DNA of 64,000 bases, from the NCBI GenBank assembly GCA_020160935.1, contig JAIUPL010000026.1, forward strand, positions 17,794 through 81,793. The letters run 5' to 3'. The translations under genes were made by a program, and so were the position numbers. The DNA comes from Bacteroidota bacterium (GTDB lineage: Bacteria > Bacteroidota > Bacteroidia > Chitinophagales > Saprospiraceae). Below the pieces are notes generated by a model. That model worked only from the letters and a program-made list of their open reading frames with translations, had not been told where the DNA came from and did not search any database. Positions 9,586-17,237 of the stretch are shown piece after piece. The first letter of the stretch is position 1; each line of letters begins with the position of its first letter.

Positions 9586-10254
9586 CTAAAAAAAGATAGA
9601 ATAATTCAGTTCTTCACCTACATGTAGATACACAGAATCTTGATGAGCGGGTTGCATTTGGTTAGAAATAAAATCAGTAAAATCCCAGTAGATTTTAGTA
9701 TATTCATCAGCCACAAGTGGCAAACTGATAGATTTCTCTTCCCCGGATTCAAGTAATAGAGGATAATAAAATCTCTTTCCCAATGATGATCTTGCCTCTG
9801 ATAAAAATGTAGGGTTTTCTATCACAATATTTATAAGATCATAGTTACCTGATGTGTTTTTCACACTGACATTCAATGTGGCGTTATAGCGAATCATTGG
9901 AATTGTAAATGAATTCGTTGTTGCCAATTGAATTTTATATGTACTAAAATTAATGTTTTTAGTAACATAGTTAGGATGATAAACTTTTATAGGTGAAACA
10001 TCTTCTGCACGAGGGTTCATTACATAATCAAAAGTACCATCATCCATAGTTACTGATGTTTCAGATATCTGATCATAATCTGGTGAGTGATTTTTGGGTA
10101 TATATATTCTAAATTCAACATGTGCACCCGAGATAGGTGCCCCTGTTTTGCTATCTACTATTTCCCCTTTAACGAATGTAGGTTGAGGTTCTTTCTTACA
10201 GGAAGAAAATGTGTATATTAGTACTATATACAGAAGAATATGTGCGTGTCTCAT
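9586..10254 (-). CDS. Lipoprotein with carboxypeptidase-regulatory-like domain
   Basis: The 222-residue product has a lipoprotein signal (SSC-K, cysteine about residue 19) and then a carboxypeptidase-regulatory-like beta sandwich: VKGEIVDSKTGAPISGAHVE is a clear hit to that domain's first strands. The rest is beta-rich with no catalytic motif that I recognise. It may bind a ligand or surface partner outside the cell. The gene is markedly richer in A and T than its neighbours in codon choice (many AAA, ATT, TAT), which suggests acquisition from another source. The start at 10254 is the only ATG that gives a proper signal peptide. A small palindrome CTCAATAATATATTGAG lies about 40 bases after the stop. 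Confidence 0.7.
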   Translation of the reverse strand: MRHAHILLYIVLIYTFSSCKKEPQPTFVKGEIVDSKTGAPISGAHVEFRIYIPKNHSPDYDQISETSVTMDDGTFDYVMNPRAEDVSPIKVYHPNYVTKNINFSTYKIQLATTNSFTIPMIRYNATLNVSVKNTSGNYDLINIVIENPTFLSEARSSLGKRFYYPLLLESGEEKSISLPLVADEYTKIYWDFTDFISNQMQPAHQDSVYLHVGEELNYSIFF

Positions 10255-10334
10255 AGGGTATAAGTTTACTGTTTAACAAGCATACGAATATTCATACTAC
10301 TTTTTTAACTGTCTGGTTAGAGGGAAACTATACA

Positions 10335-10441
10335 GGCAAAGGACAAAAGGCAAAGAATAAATAAATTTTTCATTCTTCTTAGTGGTTTTGCCCCTTGCCC
10401 TTTGCCTCTTGCTTATTGCCCCTTGCCCTTTGCCTCTTCCC
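10335..10441. repeat. TTGCCCC/TTGCCCT heptamer repeat with a partial inverted arm
   Basis: From 10388 the heptamer series TTGCCCC TTGCCCT TTGCCTC TTGCTTA is repeated with a period of 28 bases (second copy from 10416) up to the stop codon of the leftward gene. The left part (about 10335-10357, GGCAAAGGACAAAAGGCAAAG) is an imperfect reverse complement, with an AAGAAT...ATTCTT hairpin in the centre. This is a decayed or one-sided member of the composite palindrome family. Confidence 0.7.
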
Positions 10442-11818
10442 CTACACCTTCACCTCCTTCACCTTCCCCGTCTTGATGCTCTTATCGGCCATGAATCCCA
10501 TGACATGGCTTTCAATGCTTGCGTCGATGGTAGAAGTTAGCAAGGCCGGATTGTGCTGCGTAATGGCTTGGAGCCAGTCGCGCACCAGCCGCCAGTCGCC
10601 GCCAGCATGCATATCGCCCGCTACGGAACTATCAAAAACGGTGCTTTTTCCGGTGCGGAAATCAGTAAGGGTGAATTTTTCCATATCGCCCACAATGTCG
10701 CCCATGCTACCCATGACGCGGGTACGGCGGCCTTCATAGGACGTGAAGGCTTCCATGGAAAAACTGGCCGTCACGCCACCCTCAAATTGCATGGAGGTGA
10801 TGTAGTGGTCTTCCTGGTTGTTGTCCATATGGTACACACAACGGCCGTAGTTGGTAGTACGCAGTTTGTCGAGGATGTAATCGCCCTGTTTTTCCTTCTC
10901 TTCCGGCAAATCGAACACATGGGTGCGCTGGCGTTCGCGGTAATAGATTTTAAGCGCCGAATACGGGCAGGTGGCTTCTGCCGGGCAGCCGTCGGTGCAG
11001 CGGGCCGTTCTACCGGCCGGCGCATTTTCGGAACGGAACCATTTCAGGCTGCCCATGGCCACAATTTTGGTGCAGGGCTTGCCCACTATCCAGCGCAGGA
11101 TGTCGAGGTCGTGGCAACTTTTGGCCAGGATAATCGGATTGGTAGCGTTGCGGTCGTGCCAGTTGCCACGTACATAACTGTGGCTCATGTGAATATGCTC
11201 GATCGGCTCCAGGTGCTGGATACTAATGAGTTCGCCGATGGCGCCCGACTGAATGGTTTCGCGGAGTTTGACAAAATAGGGCGCGTAGCGCAGCACATGG
11301 CATACAGCAATGATCCGGCCTGTTTTTTTCGCCAGGGCCAGAATGTCGCGGCATTCTTTTTCGCTGGGTGAAATGGGTTTTTCCAGCAGGATGTCATACC
11401 CCGCTTTCAGGGCTGCCATGCAGGGGCCGTAGTGCAGGTTGTCGGGCGTGCTGATGATGACGGCATCCGCAAATTTCGGCCGCTCAAACACGCGTTCCCA
11501 GGTATCGAAACGATTGGCGTCGGGGATGTTGTGTTTTTTAGAGTAGCGCTCATTCCGAATCGGGATGGGTTCGGCTACTCCAACAATGTCCATTTCTTCC
11601 GGATAAGTGGCTGCAAAATTGCCGTACACATTTCCCCGGTTGCCTGCACCCAGCGTAATGACTGTCACCGGGCGGGCTGGTTTTACAAAATTCGGATGTC
11701 GGTCGAGTGCCGGTATATCCTCGAAATAGTTTTCAGAAGCATCGGTAAAGCCGCTCAATACGGTGGCGCCGGCGGCAGCGCCCAGGGTTTGCAATAGTTT
11801 GCGACGGGAAATGGGCAT
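10442..11818 (-). CDS. Gfo/Idh/MocA-family oxidoreductase with Tat signal
   Basis: This is a 458-residue NAD(P)-dependent sugar or polyol oxidoreductase-like protein. The N-terminus SRRKLLQTLG followed by a hydrophobic stretch is a twin-arginine signal, so it is exported folded, with its cofactor. The Rossmann fold begins VTVITLGAGNRGNVYG, the family's EKPIS motif sits at about residue 143, and CHDLDILRW follows in the C-terminal domain. A cysteine cluster (CTDGCPAEATCPYSA, about 267-281) is typical of the secreted branch with unknown substrate. Secreted Gfo/Idh proteins often act on carbohydrate-derived compounds. No pathway partner is adjacent. The last codons (KEVKV) abut a heptamer repeat. 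Confidence 0.88.
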   Translation of the reverse strand: MPISRRKLLQTLGAAAGATVLSGFTDASENYFEDIPALDRHPNFVKPARPVTVITLGAGNRGNVYGNFAATYPEEMDIVGVAEPIPIRNERYSKKHNIPDANRFDTWERVFERPKFADAVIISTPDNLHYGPCMAALKAGYDILLEKPISPSEKECRDILALAKKTGRIIAVCHVLRYAPYFVKLRETIQSGAIGELISIQHLEPIEHIHMSHSYVRGNWHDRNATNPIILAKSCHDLDILRWIVGKPCTKIVAMGSLKWFRSENAPAGRTARCTDGCPAEATCPYSALKIYYRERQRTHVFDLPEEKEKQGDYILDKLRTTNYGRCVYHMDNNQEDHYITSMQFEGGVTASFSMEAFTSYEGRRTRVMGSMGDIVGDMEKFTLTDFRTGKSTVFDSSVAGDMHAGGDWRLVRDWLQAITQHNPALLTSTIDASIESHVMGFMADKSIKTGKVKEVKV

Positions 11819-11855
11819 GGCAAAGTTGCTTTTACGTTGAAAAGAAAAATTTTGC

Positions 11856-11863
11856 CAAAGGTA
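11856..11863 (-). promoter_or_regulatory. Putative -7 box for the Gfo/Idh/MocA gene
   Basis: Read on the minus strand this is TACCTTTG, a full match to TAnnTTTG, 38 bases before the ATG at 11818. No convincing -33 TTTG is visible at the usual distance. It lies between the gene and the palindrome at 11924-12016, so the gene probably has its own promoter and is not read from the tonB side. Confidence 0.45.
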
Positions 11864-11923
11864 AAAATTGGAGGGAGAACTTTAGTGGGTGGCGGGGAAA
11901 TACAGGTTTATATTTGGTTGATG

Positions 11924-12016
11924 GGGGTTGAGGAGGGTTGAGGAGTTGAGAGGGTTGAGAAGTTGAGTCTCAACCCCTCAACCCTCTCAACTCCTCAACC
12001 CCTCAACCCTCTCAAC
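11924..12016. repeat. TTGAG-unit palindrome overlapping the stop of tonB
   Basis: The left arm (11924-11967) is made of GGGTTGAG/GAGTTGAG units, and the right arm (11969-12016) is the reverse complement with only a few mismatches near the tip. There is almost no loop. The rightmost unit supplies the last glycine codon and the TGA of the leftward tonB gene. The layout suits a strong terminator for that gene. Confidence 0.85.
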
Positions 12017-12848
12017 CTTCCAATTTAAAGCGCACGGGCAGCGTAAACCGCACCTTTACCGCGTGGCCATTGGCTTCGCCGGGAATCCAGGCGGGCATGC
12101 TGCGCACCACGCGCAGGGCTTCCTTGCCGCAGCCGCCACCGATGTCTTTGAGAATGTTGACATCGTTGATGGAGCCATCCTTGCCTACCACAAACCCGAG
12201 CACGACGGTGCCCTGGATGTTATTCTCTTTGGCAAGAGCCGGGTAATCGATGTTTTTGGCCAGAAAAGCCATCAGATCGCGTTCACCTCCGGGGAAACCG
12301 GGCATTTTGTTGACGCCAAAACCATCGTAGATTTCTTCCTGCTCTTTGACTTGGGATACCACAATGCCTTCAAAATCGCCGGGATCTATATCGGCAGGAG
12401 GGCCATCGATGGTACCTTCTTTCGAAACAACGCCTACCTCTCCTTTATCTTCCAGGATATCATCTACGGCGGCAGGTGGGTCTTCATTTGCCTGGTCGTC
12501 TTCCATCACCACAGGCGGCACAAAACGCACAGTAGCGCGTGCCGGTGGCGGAGGGGTAGCCGGAGGAGGAGGCGGGGTAGGAGGCGGCGCAGCGATGTCG
12601 GGCGGCGGGCCCAGCACAAAATCGCCATCGTACACCACGGTTTTTTCGGGTACCAGGCCAGAAAATGCTTTTAAAATGTGTGGCAGTGCAATAAACAGGC
12701 CGATGAGGAGCAGGCCAATGCCCAGGGCTTTTCCGAGGTTTACAGGGTATTCGCGGCGCAGGGCGTAGGCGCCATAAGCCCGGTTTCGCTGAGCGAAAAC
12801 GATGTCCAGTGCGTCCCGGTAGGACACATTCGTTGGTGAAGTTGCCAT
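12012..12848 (-). CDS. tonB: TonB-family energy transducer (second copy)
   Basis: This 278-residue inner-membrane protein transmits proton-motive force from ExbB/ExbD to outer-membrane receptors such as the SusC proteins here. It has a cytoplasmic N-terminus (LDIVFAQRNRAYGAYALRR), one membrane helix at about 33-52, a proline-rich periplasmic spacer (about 80-105), an acidic linker, and a TonB C-terminal domain (FPGGERDLMAFLAKNI, then VGKDGSINDVNILKDIGGG). It has the same length and layout as the tonB at 13753-14589 and follows an exbD that matches the other exbD, so the pair looks duplicated. Its final Gly codon and stop are supplied by the adjoining repeat, where the other copy simply ends FRLD. 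Confidence 0.92.
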   Translation of the reverse strand: MATSPTNVSYRDALDIVFAQRNRAYGAYALRREYPVNLGKALGIGLLLIGLFIALPHILKAFSGLVPEKTVVYDGDFVLGPPPDIAAPPPTPPPPPATPPPPARATVRFVPPVVMEDDQANEDPPAAVDDILEDKGEVGVVSKEGTIDGPPADIDPGDFEGIVVSQVKEQEEIYDGFGVNKMPGFPGGERDLMAFLAKNIDYPALAKENNIQGTVVLGFVVGKDGSINDVNILKDIGGGCGKEALRVVRSMPAWIPGEANGHAVKVRFTLPVRFKLEG

Positions 12849-12879
12849 AATGTGTGAGTGGGTTGGTGGTTAGAAGATG

Positions 12880-13062
12880 AGGAGGGTTGATGAGGGTTGA
12901 TAGGGTTGATGAGGTTGATAGGGTTGATAAGTGTTGATGAAGGTTGATGAGGGTTGATATTTAACGGCTCGGGTAGGAACATTTTACACTTCATCGAGCC
13001 GATGAATATCAACCCTCATCAACCTTCATCAACACTTATCAACCCTATCAACCCCATCAACC
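12880..13062. repeat. GGTTGATGA-unit palindrome with a CGGCTCG core
   Basis: The arms 12904-12961 and 13005-13062 match at 57 of 58 positions as reverse complements; extra unpaired GGGTTGATGA units extend the left side to about 12880. The 43-base core contains CGGCTCG...CGAGCCG as an inner stem. Nearly the same core occurs in the opposite orientation at 63.5 kb. The right arm ends one base before the stop codon of exbD, and the left side reaches to within about 30 bases of the tonB start. Confidence 0.92.
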
Positions 13063-13063
13063 A

Positions 13064-13582
13064 TCACATAATCGTATAGTATCTCACCCCGCAGATCGCC
13101 ATCTCGTCCAGTGCGTCCACCAGATTTCGATAACGGGAGCCGGGTTCGGGTTTAATCAGTACATAGAGCATGGAGCCCTGTTTTTCGAGGCCGGATTTCG
13201 GGTCTTTATGAAGTTCGAGGCCCCATTTGCGATTCACTTGTTGCATACTGTTCAGAATAACCTGGCGAATACCTGCATTTGAAAAGTCGGTTGAATCCGG
13301 TTGCCTGTCGTCCAGTCCGGCATACCAATACACCTGGTCGTGGGCGCCGAGAATGAGGGTCAGGCATTTGGAAGCCTGAATATCCTGTTTGTCGGGGCCC
13401 GAATCATCGGGCATCACCAGTGCCATCAGCGAAGGTTTGGCGAGGCTGGTGGTGAGCATAAAAAAAGTGATGAGCAGAAAACCCAGATCGACCATAGGAG
13501 TGAAGTCGATTCGGGTCGACATGCGGTGGGCACGCGGCTTGCGGCCCGGAGGCGCATTGGAAGCACTGGGAATGTCAGCCAT
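13064..13582 (-). CDS. exbD: ExbD/TolR-family protein (third copy)
   Basis: This 172-residue proton-channel partner of ExbB has a short cytoplasmic start, a single membrane helix at about 27-48 beginning DFTPMVDLGFLLITFFMLTT, in which the first Asp of MVDLG-type ExbD proteins is the proton-relaying residue, and a periplasmic domain. It closely matches the exbD at 14643-15263 (shared MSTRIDFTPMVDLG, NLVDALDEMAI near the C-terminus), but lacks that protein's 30-residue C-terminal extension. With the following tonB it forms a second exbD-tonB pair, separated from the main operon by a terminator hairpin at 13689-13733. The pair may serve a distinct set of receptors. Confidence 0.93.
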   Translation of the reverse strand: MADIPSASNAPPGRKPRAHRMSTRIDFTPMVDLGFLLITFFMLTTSLAKPSLMALVMPDDSGPDKQDIQASKCLTLILGAHDQVYWYAGLDDRQPDSTDFSNAGIRQVILNSMQQVNRKWGLELHKDPKSGLEKQGSMLYVLIKPEPGSRYRNLVDALDEMAICGVRYYTIM

Positions 13583-13688
13583 AATGGTACGTTTTAGGAG
13601 TGAAAGTTTATATACAAGATGCTGACAATCAATATTTTGGTGTGTGCTAGGAAAGTTTTTTTAAAAAAAATAATAAACTTTTTTTCGG

Positions 13689-13733
13689 GCATAAAAAAAG
13701 CGGCGCCGATTGCTCGACGCCGCTTTTTTATGC
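13689..13733 (-). terminator. Rho-independent terminator after the first tonB
   Basis: The stem GCATAAAAAAAGCGGCG (13689-13705) pairs with 13718-13733 around a 12-base loop. The A and T runs flanking the GC-rich stem give a U-tract in both directions. It lies 20 bases past the stop of the leftward tonB and should end the exbB-exbD-exbD-tonB transcript. Confidence 0.85.
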
Positions 13734-13752
13734 GGTAGAATTACCATTAATA

Positions 13753-14589
13753 TTAGTCCAGACGGAAACGCACCGGGAGGGTAAAACGCACTTTTACAGC
13801 GTTACCATTTGCTTCACCGGGCACCCATTTGGGCATGGCTTTTACGACGCGGACGGCTTCTTTGCCGCAACCGCCGCCGATGTCTTTCACTACCTGAACA
13901 TCGCTTACCGAACCGTCTTTGCCTACCACGAAGGTAAGTGCTACAACGCCCTGGATATTGTTTTCCTTGGCGAGGGTTGGGTATTCGATGTTTTTACTGA
14001 GGAACTTCATCAGTTCGGCTTCACCACCCGGGAAACTCGGCGGCTTCTGGATATCGAACAGTTCGTAGGTTTTTTCCTCTACTACTTTGGGTTGTTCGAT
14101 GACCTGCAGTTCCGACGGGTTTTCATCAATAGCCGGAGCGGCTTCATCGTTACCTTGTTTGGTTTCGGTACCGATGTCTTCCTTTTTCTCGATGAGTTCT
14201 TCCACAGCCGGCGGTTTTTCCTCCTGCACTTCTTCGTCTTTTTTAATGACGGGTGGTACGAACTTGACCGTCGAGCGCGTTGGCGGCGGCGGCGTAGGTG
14301 GAGGTGGTGGCGGCGGCGGAGGTGGGTTGTTCGGATCGATATCCGGTGGCGGACCCAGTTCTGCTACGACATCGATGGGTTTTTCTTTGGGCACCAGGCC
14401 CCGAACCGCACTCAGAATCATCGGGAGTGCGAAGAATAACCCGATCAACAGCAAACCGATAACAAGCGCTCTTCCCAGGTATTGGGTATAGGAGCGGCGC
14501 AGTTGATATGCGCCATATGCTTTATTCCGGTTGGCGAAGATGATATCCAGCATGTCCCTTTCCTGGGCGAGGCCTTTTTCTTCTGCCAT
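13753..14589 (-). CDS. tonB: TonB-family energy transducer (first copy)
   Basis: This 278-residue TonB is the last gene of the main exb operon. It has a cytoplasmic start (MLDIIFANRNKAYGAYQLRR), one membrane helix (about 35-55), a spacer with two proline runs (about 80-98), a long Glu/Lys-rich linker that spans the periplasm, and a TonB C-terminal domain with PSFPGGEAELMKFLSKNI and VGKDGSVSDVQVVKDIGGG. It couples ExbB/ExbD to TonB-dependent receptors. It is near-identical in layout to the copy at 12012-12848, mainly differing in the linker. It starts 53 bases after the upstream exbD. Confidence 0.94.
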   Translation of the reverse strand: MAEEKGLAQERDMLDIIFANRNKAYGAYQLRRSYTQYLGRALVIGLLLIGLFFALPMILSAVRGLVPKEKPIDVVAELGPPPDIDPNNPPPPPPPPPPTPPPPTRSTVKFVPPVIKKDEEVQEEKPPAVEELIEKKEDIGTETKQGNDEAAPAIDENPSELQVIEQPKVVEEKTYELFDIQKPPSFPGGEAELMKFLSKNIEYPTLAKENNIQGVVALTFVVGKDGSVSDVQVVKDIGGGCGKEAVRVVKAMPKWVPGEANGNAVKVRFTLPVRFRLD

Positions 14590-14642
14590 TCGTTAGATTT
14601 TTAAGTTGTTGAACAAATTAATCAGCGTTGTCGTACGCACTA

Positions 14643-15263
14643 CTATTGGGTAGCGGCCTCTACTTGTTGCTCTGCATTGAATTTCAGACCGGCAGCAGGA
14701 TTTTTGATAAACTCCTCTTCCAGTTTGGAAATATCGAGAATCACATAGTAGCGTACTTTGGTAATGGCCATCTCGTCGAGTGCATCCACCAGGTTTTTGT
14801 ACCGGGAGTCTTTGGTCGGTTTGATGATCACGTTGATGAAAGAGCCCTTACGAGGTTCTTTCGTTTTGAAGTCTTCATAGTCTTCCATACCGAACTGTCC
14901 TTTCACCTTTTCCATTTTGTTCAGGATAACCTGACGAAGGCCTTCGGCGGAGTAGTCGGTAGAATCCAGTTTGGCATCTGTAATCCCTTCATACCAGTAA
15001 ACCTTGTCGTTGGCGCCCAGCAGCAGCGTGAGCACTTTCGACTCCTTTACAGGCTCGACATCTTCTTTTTTGATGTCTTTTTCAGGCATTACGAGCGCCA
15101 TAATATTGGGTTTAGCGAGCGTAGTCGTCAGCATGAAAAACGTAATGAGTAGAAAACCCAGGTCCACCATCGGCGTAAAGTCGATACGAGTGGACATTTT
15201 TTTGGATCTTACCTTCCCACCTTTCTTATGACCACCACCACTGTCTTGTGCTATTTCAGCCAT
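14643..15263 (-). CDS. exbD: ExbD/TolR-family protein (second copy)
   Basis: This 206-residue ExbD has a lysine-rich cytoplasmic start, a membrane helix at about 32-52 (DFTPMVDLGFLLITFFMLTT) with the proton-relay Asp, and a periplasmic domain ending in NLVDALDEMAITKVRYYVI followed by a 30-residue tail. It sits between another exbD and tonB in the same direction with short gaps (32 bases upstream), so it belongs to the operon. Two different ExbD proteins beside one ExbB is usual in Bacteroidota and may form a mixed ExbD dimer. Confidence 0.94.
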   Translation of the reverse strand: MAEIAQDSGGGHKKGGKVRSKKMSTRIDFTPMVDLGFLLITFFMLTTTLAKPNIMALVMPEKDIKKEDVEPVKESKVLTLLLGANDKVYWYEGITDAKLDSTDYSAEGLRQVILNKMEKVKGQFGMEDYEDFKTKEPRKGSFINVIIKPTKDSRYKNLVDALDEMAITKVRYYVILDISKLEEEFIKNPAAGLKFNAEQQVEAATQ

Positions 15264-15295
15264 AGCGCGCTTGCTTTTTTAAGTGATGAGATCCT

Positions 15296-15949
15296 CTATT
15301 TTTTGCCTTCCGCTCCCGGCTTGCCTTCCATAGAGGTGATGAGGTTGAACTTGTTCACATTGATGTCGACCAGGGTATTGATCACAGACTGTACCGCCGG
15401 ATAGGGAGTATTGGCATCGGCTTTTACCACGATGACATATTCCTCTTTCACTTTTCCTTCCTGTTTCATGCGAAATTGAGAAAGGCGGGCGTTGTGAATC
15501 CAGTTGGCCAGTTCGCTTTTGTTGACGTCGACTGAGTCGATCGGAATACCTGTTGACGGGAATTTAGCCCGTTCAGATGGTTCCACATCGAGGAATCGTT
15601 TCAACTGATTGCGAGGCACACCGAATCCGCCTACAATAGAGAACACATTCATTTCCTTTTGGGTCAGCCCCATCTGGTACGTTGAATTCATCGCACTGAT
15701 CAAATCCATGCGCGTATGTTGCCCGGCCATATCGAGGAAAACTTTCCCGTCTTTGTCGACCATAATGGTCAGGGTGCCGGCATCGGGCAACTTGGTTTCG
15801 GAGATAGACGAAGGAGTATCTACTACTACCAGTTCCTGCGGTTTTGCTTTCGCGGTCAGCATGAAGAAGGTAAGCAGCAGAAACGCCACGTCGCACATAG
15901 CCGTCATGTCGATGGTAGGTGCACTCCGTTTCGGTTTATGTTTCGGCAT
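15296..15949 (-). CDS. exbD: ExbD/TolR-family protein (first copy)
   Basis: This 217-residue protein is the more divergent ExbD. The helix APTIDMTAMCDVAFLLLTFF (about 10-30) carries the expected Asp in the CDVAF segment. A periplasmic domain follows with VVVDTPSSISETKLPDAGTL and a C-terminal YPAVQSVINTLVDINVNKF. It lies 28 bases after exbB and 32 before the next exbD. It is likely the partner that pairs with the longer ExbD in the ExbB pentamer; that stoichiometry is inferred from characterised systems. Confidence 0.93.
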   Translation of the reverse strand: MPKHKPKRSAPTIDMTAMCDVAFLLLTFFMLTAKAKPQELVVVDTPSSISETKLPDAGTLTIMVDKDGKVFLDMAGQHTRMDLISAMNSTYQMGLTQKEMNVFSIVGGFGVPRNQLKRFLDVEPSERAKFPSTGIPIDSVDVNKSELANWIHNARLSQFRMKQEGKVKEEYVIVVKADANTPYPAVQSVINTLVDINVNKFNLITSMEGKPGAEGKK

Positions 15950-15977
15950 ATTTTTGCTCTGTTAGGCGTAAAGTGAA

Positions 15978-16805
15978 TTAATGTTCCTTCGCTGCGAAGG
16001 TTTGCGTCAGGCTGTAACCGGCTTCGTCGATGCGGTAGGTCATACCGTCGATACGGCTGGTAAAGAAGTTGTAGGCGATGATTGCCAGGGCAGAAGTACC
16101 GATACCGAGTGCCGTGTTGATCAGGGCTTCGGAGATACCTGTAGCCAGAGCCGTGGAGTCCGGAGCGCCTGCAGTTGCGAGCGATGCGAACGAACGAATC
16201 ATCCCGAGTACGGTACCGAACAGACCCATGAGGGTAGCGATCGAAGCGATCGTAGCCAGGATGTTCAGGTTTTTCTCGAGCATCGGCAGTTCCAGCGTGG
16301 TGGCTTCTTCTACTTCTTTCTGGATGGCGATTACTTTCTCGTCTTTTTCCATGCCCGTCATTTTGGTCATTTCGTCGTATTTGTGCAGACCTGCGCGTAC
16401 AACGTTGGCAACAGCGCCTTTTTGTTTGTCGCAAGCAGCAATAGCGCCGTTGAGGTCGCCACGATCGAGGAAACCTTTGATAGCGCGAACGAATGTGTCA
16501 ATTTTACCTGCACCACGTGCTTTGTTCAGGGTAATGAAGCGTTCGATGATGAATACAAGTACTGTGAAGAGCAGGGTAAGGATGATTGGTACTACGAAGC
16601 CGCCTTTGTAAACTGTACCTGCATAGTTACCGGGCAGAGGGTCTTTCGTGTTGTCGCCATCTACGAAGTTGGCTGGAGAGCCGAAGACATACTTCCAGAT
16701 CATAAATGCTACGACGTACAAAACAGGAATGATGATGAACGGGAAAATCGCCGAAAGACCGCCACCTTGTTGTTGTTTTGCCTGTGTGGGTTTTGCTGCT
16801 GTCAT
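15978..16805 (-). CDS. exbB: ExbB/TolQ/MotA-family proton channel protein
   Basis: This 275-residue protein is the first gene of the operon. It has membrane segments at about 22-42, 70-92, 165-190 and 210-235, with the MotA/TolQ/ExbB signature (LATIASIATLMGLFGTVLGM then ISEALINTALGIGTSALAI) that lines the proton path. The N-terminal extra helix is common in Bacteroidota members. It powers TonB for the SusC-type receptors and, in this phylum, sometimes gliding. The start at 16805 gives a Gln-rich cytoplasmic tail. Confidence 0.95.
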   Translation of the reverse strand: MTAAKPTQAKQQQGGGLSAIFPFIIIPVLYVVAFMIWKYVFGSPANFVDGDNTKDPLPGNYAGTVYKGGFVVPIILTLLFTVLVFIIERFITLNKARGAGKIDTFVRAIKGFLDRGDLNGAIAACDKQKGAVANVVRAGLHKYDEMTKMTGMEKDEKVIAIQKEVEEATTLELPMLEKNLNILATIASIATLMGLFGTVLGMIRSFASLATAGAPDSTALATGISEALINTALGIGTSALAIIAYNFFTSRIDGMTYRIDEAGYSLTQTFAAKEH

Positions 16806-17177
16806 GCTGCGTAAAGATTTTTAGTTAATGAATGATTTAGTTTGACTGATTCTCGCCAGACAGCGCATTTTTCACAGGGCTGAAAACATGATTCGTTTAA
16901 AAACTCTGATTGCCCACTTAGATGCAGACCGGAAAGTTTGTGGTGTGTACCACACGAAAAAAAATTTCAGTGCCTCAAAAATGCCCTTCTATAGAGAAAG
17001 GTGAATTTTAGTGGCGGTAAAAATAGTGTAGGCATTACAATTTCCAACAACGCCGCGCGGAAATTCATTTTTTATTAGCGTCAAAGTGCAAATTTTTGTT
17101 TGTCAAATGCCAAATGGGAGGTTTTTTTTGCTAAAATCGTGCTCACGAAGCATTTTCTATAAGGTTTGAGAAAATGA
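16806..17177. other. Noncoding region upstream of exbB
   Basis: This is about 370 bases between the exbB start and the gldJ terminator. It must contain the exbB promoter on the minus strand, but I see no full TAnnTTTG match. A small hairpin TGTGGTGTGTACCACA lies near 16939-16954 and could be an operator. There is no credible coding sequence. Confidence 0.35.
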
Positions 17178-17212
17178 AAAGGGCCGGTCTGCGCAGTGCA
17201 GGCCGGCCCTTT
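17178..17212 (-). terminator. GC-rich terminator hairpin after gldJ
   Basis: The stem AAAGGGCCGGTCTGC (17178-17192) pairs with 17198-17212 with one mismatch around a five-base loop. It begins 26 bases after the gldJ stop. The T-run that follows on the minus strand is short, so it is a plausible but not perfect intrinsic terminator. Confidence 0.75.
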
Positions 17213-17237
17213 CAGCAAGGAATTTCGACGCAGGAGA

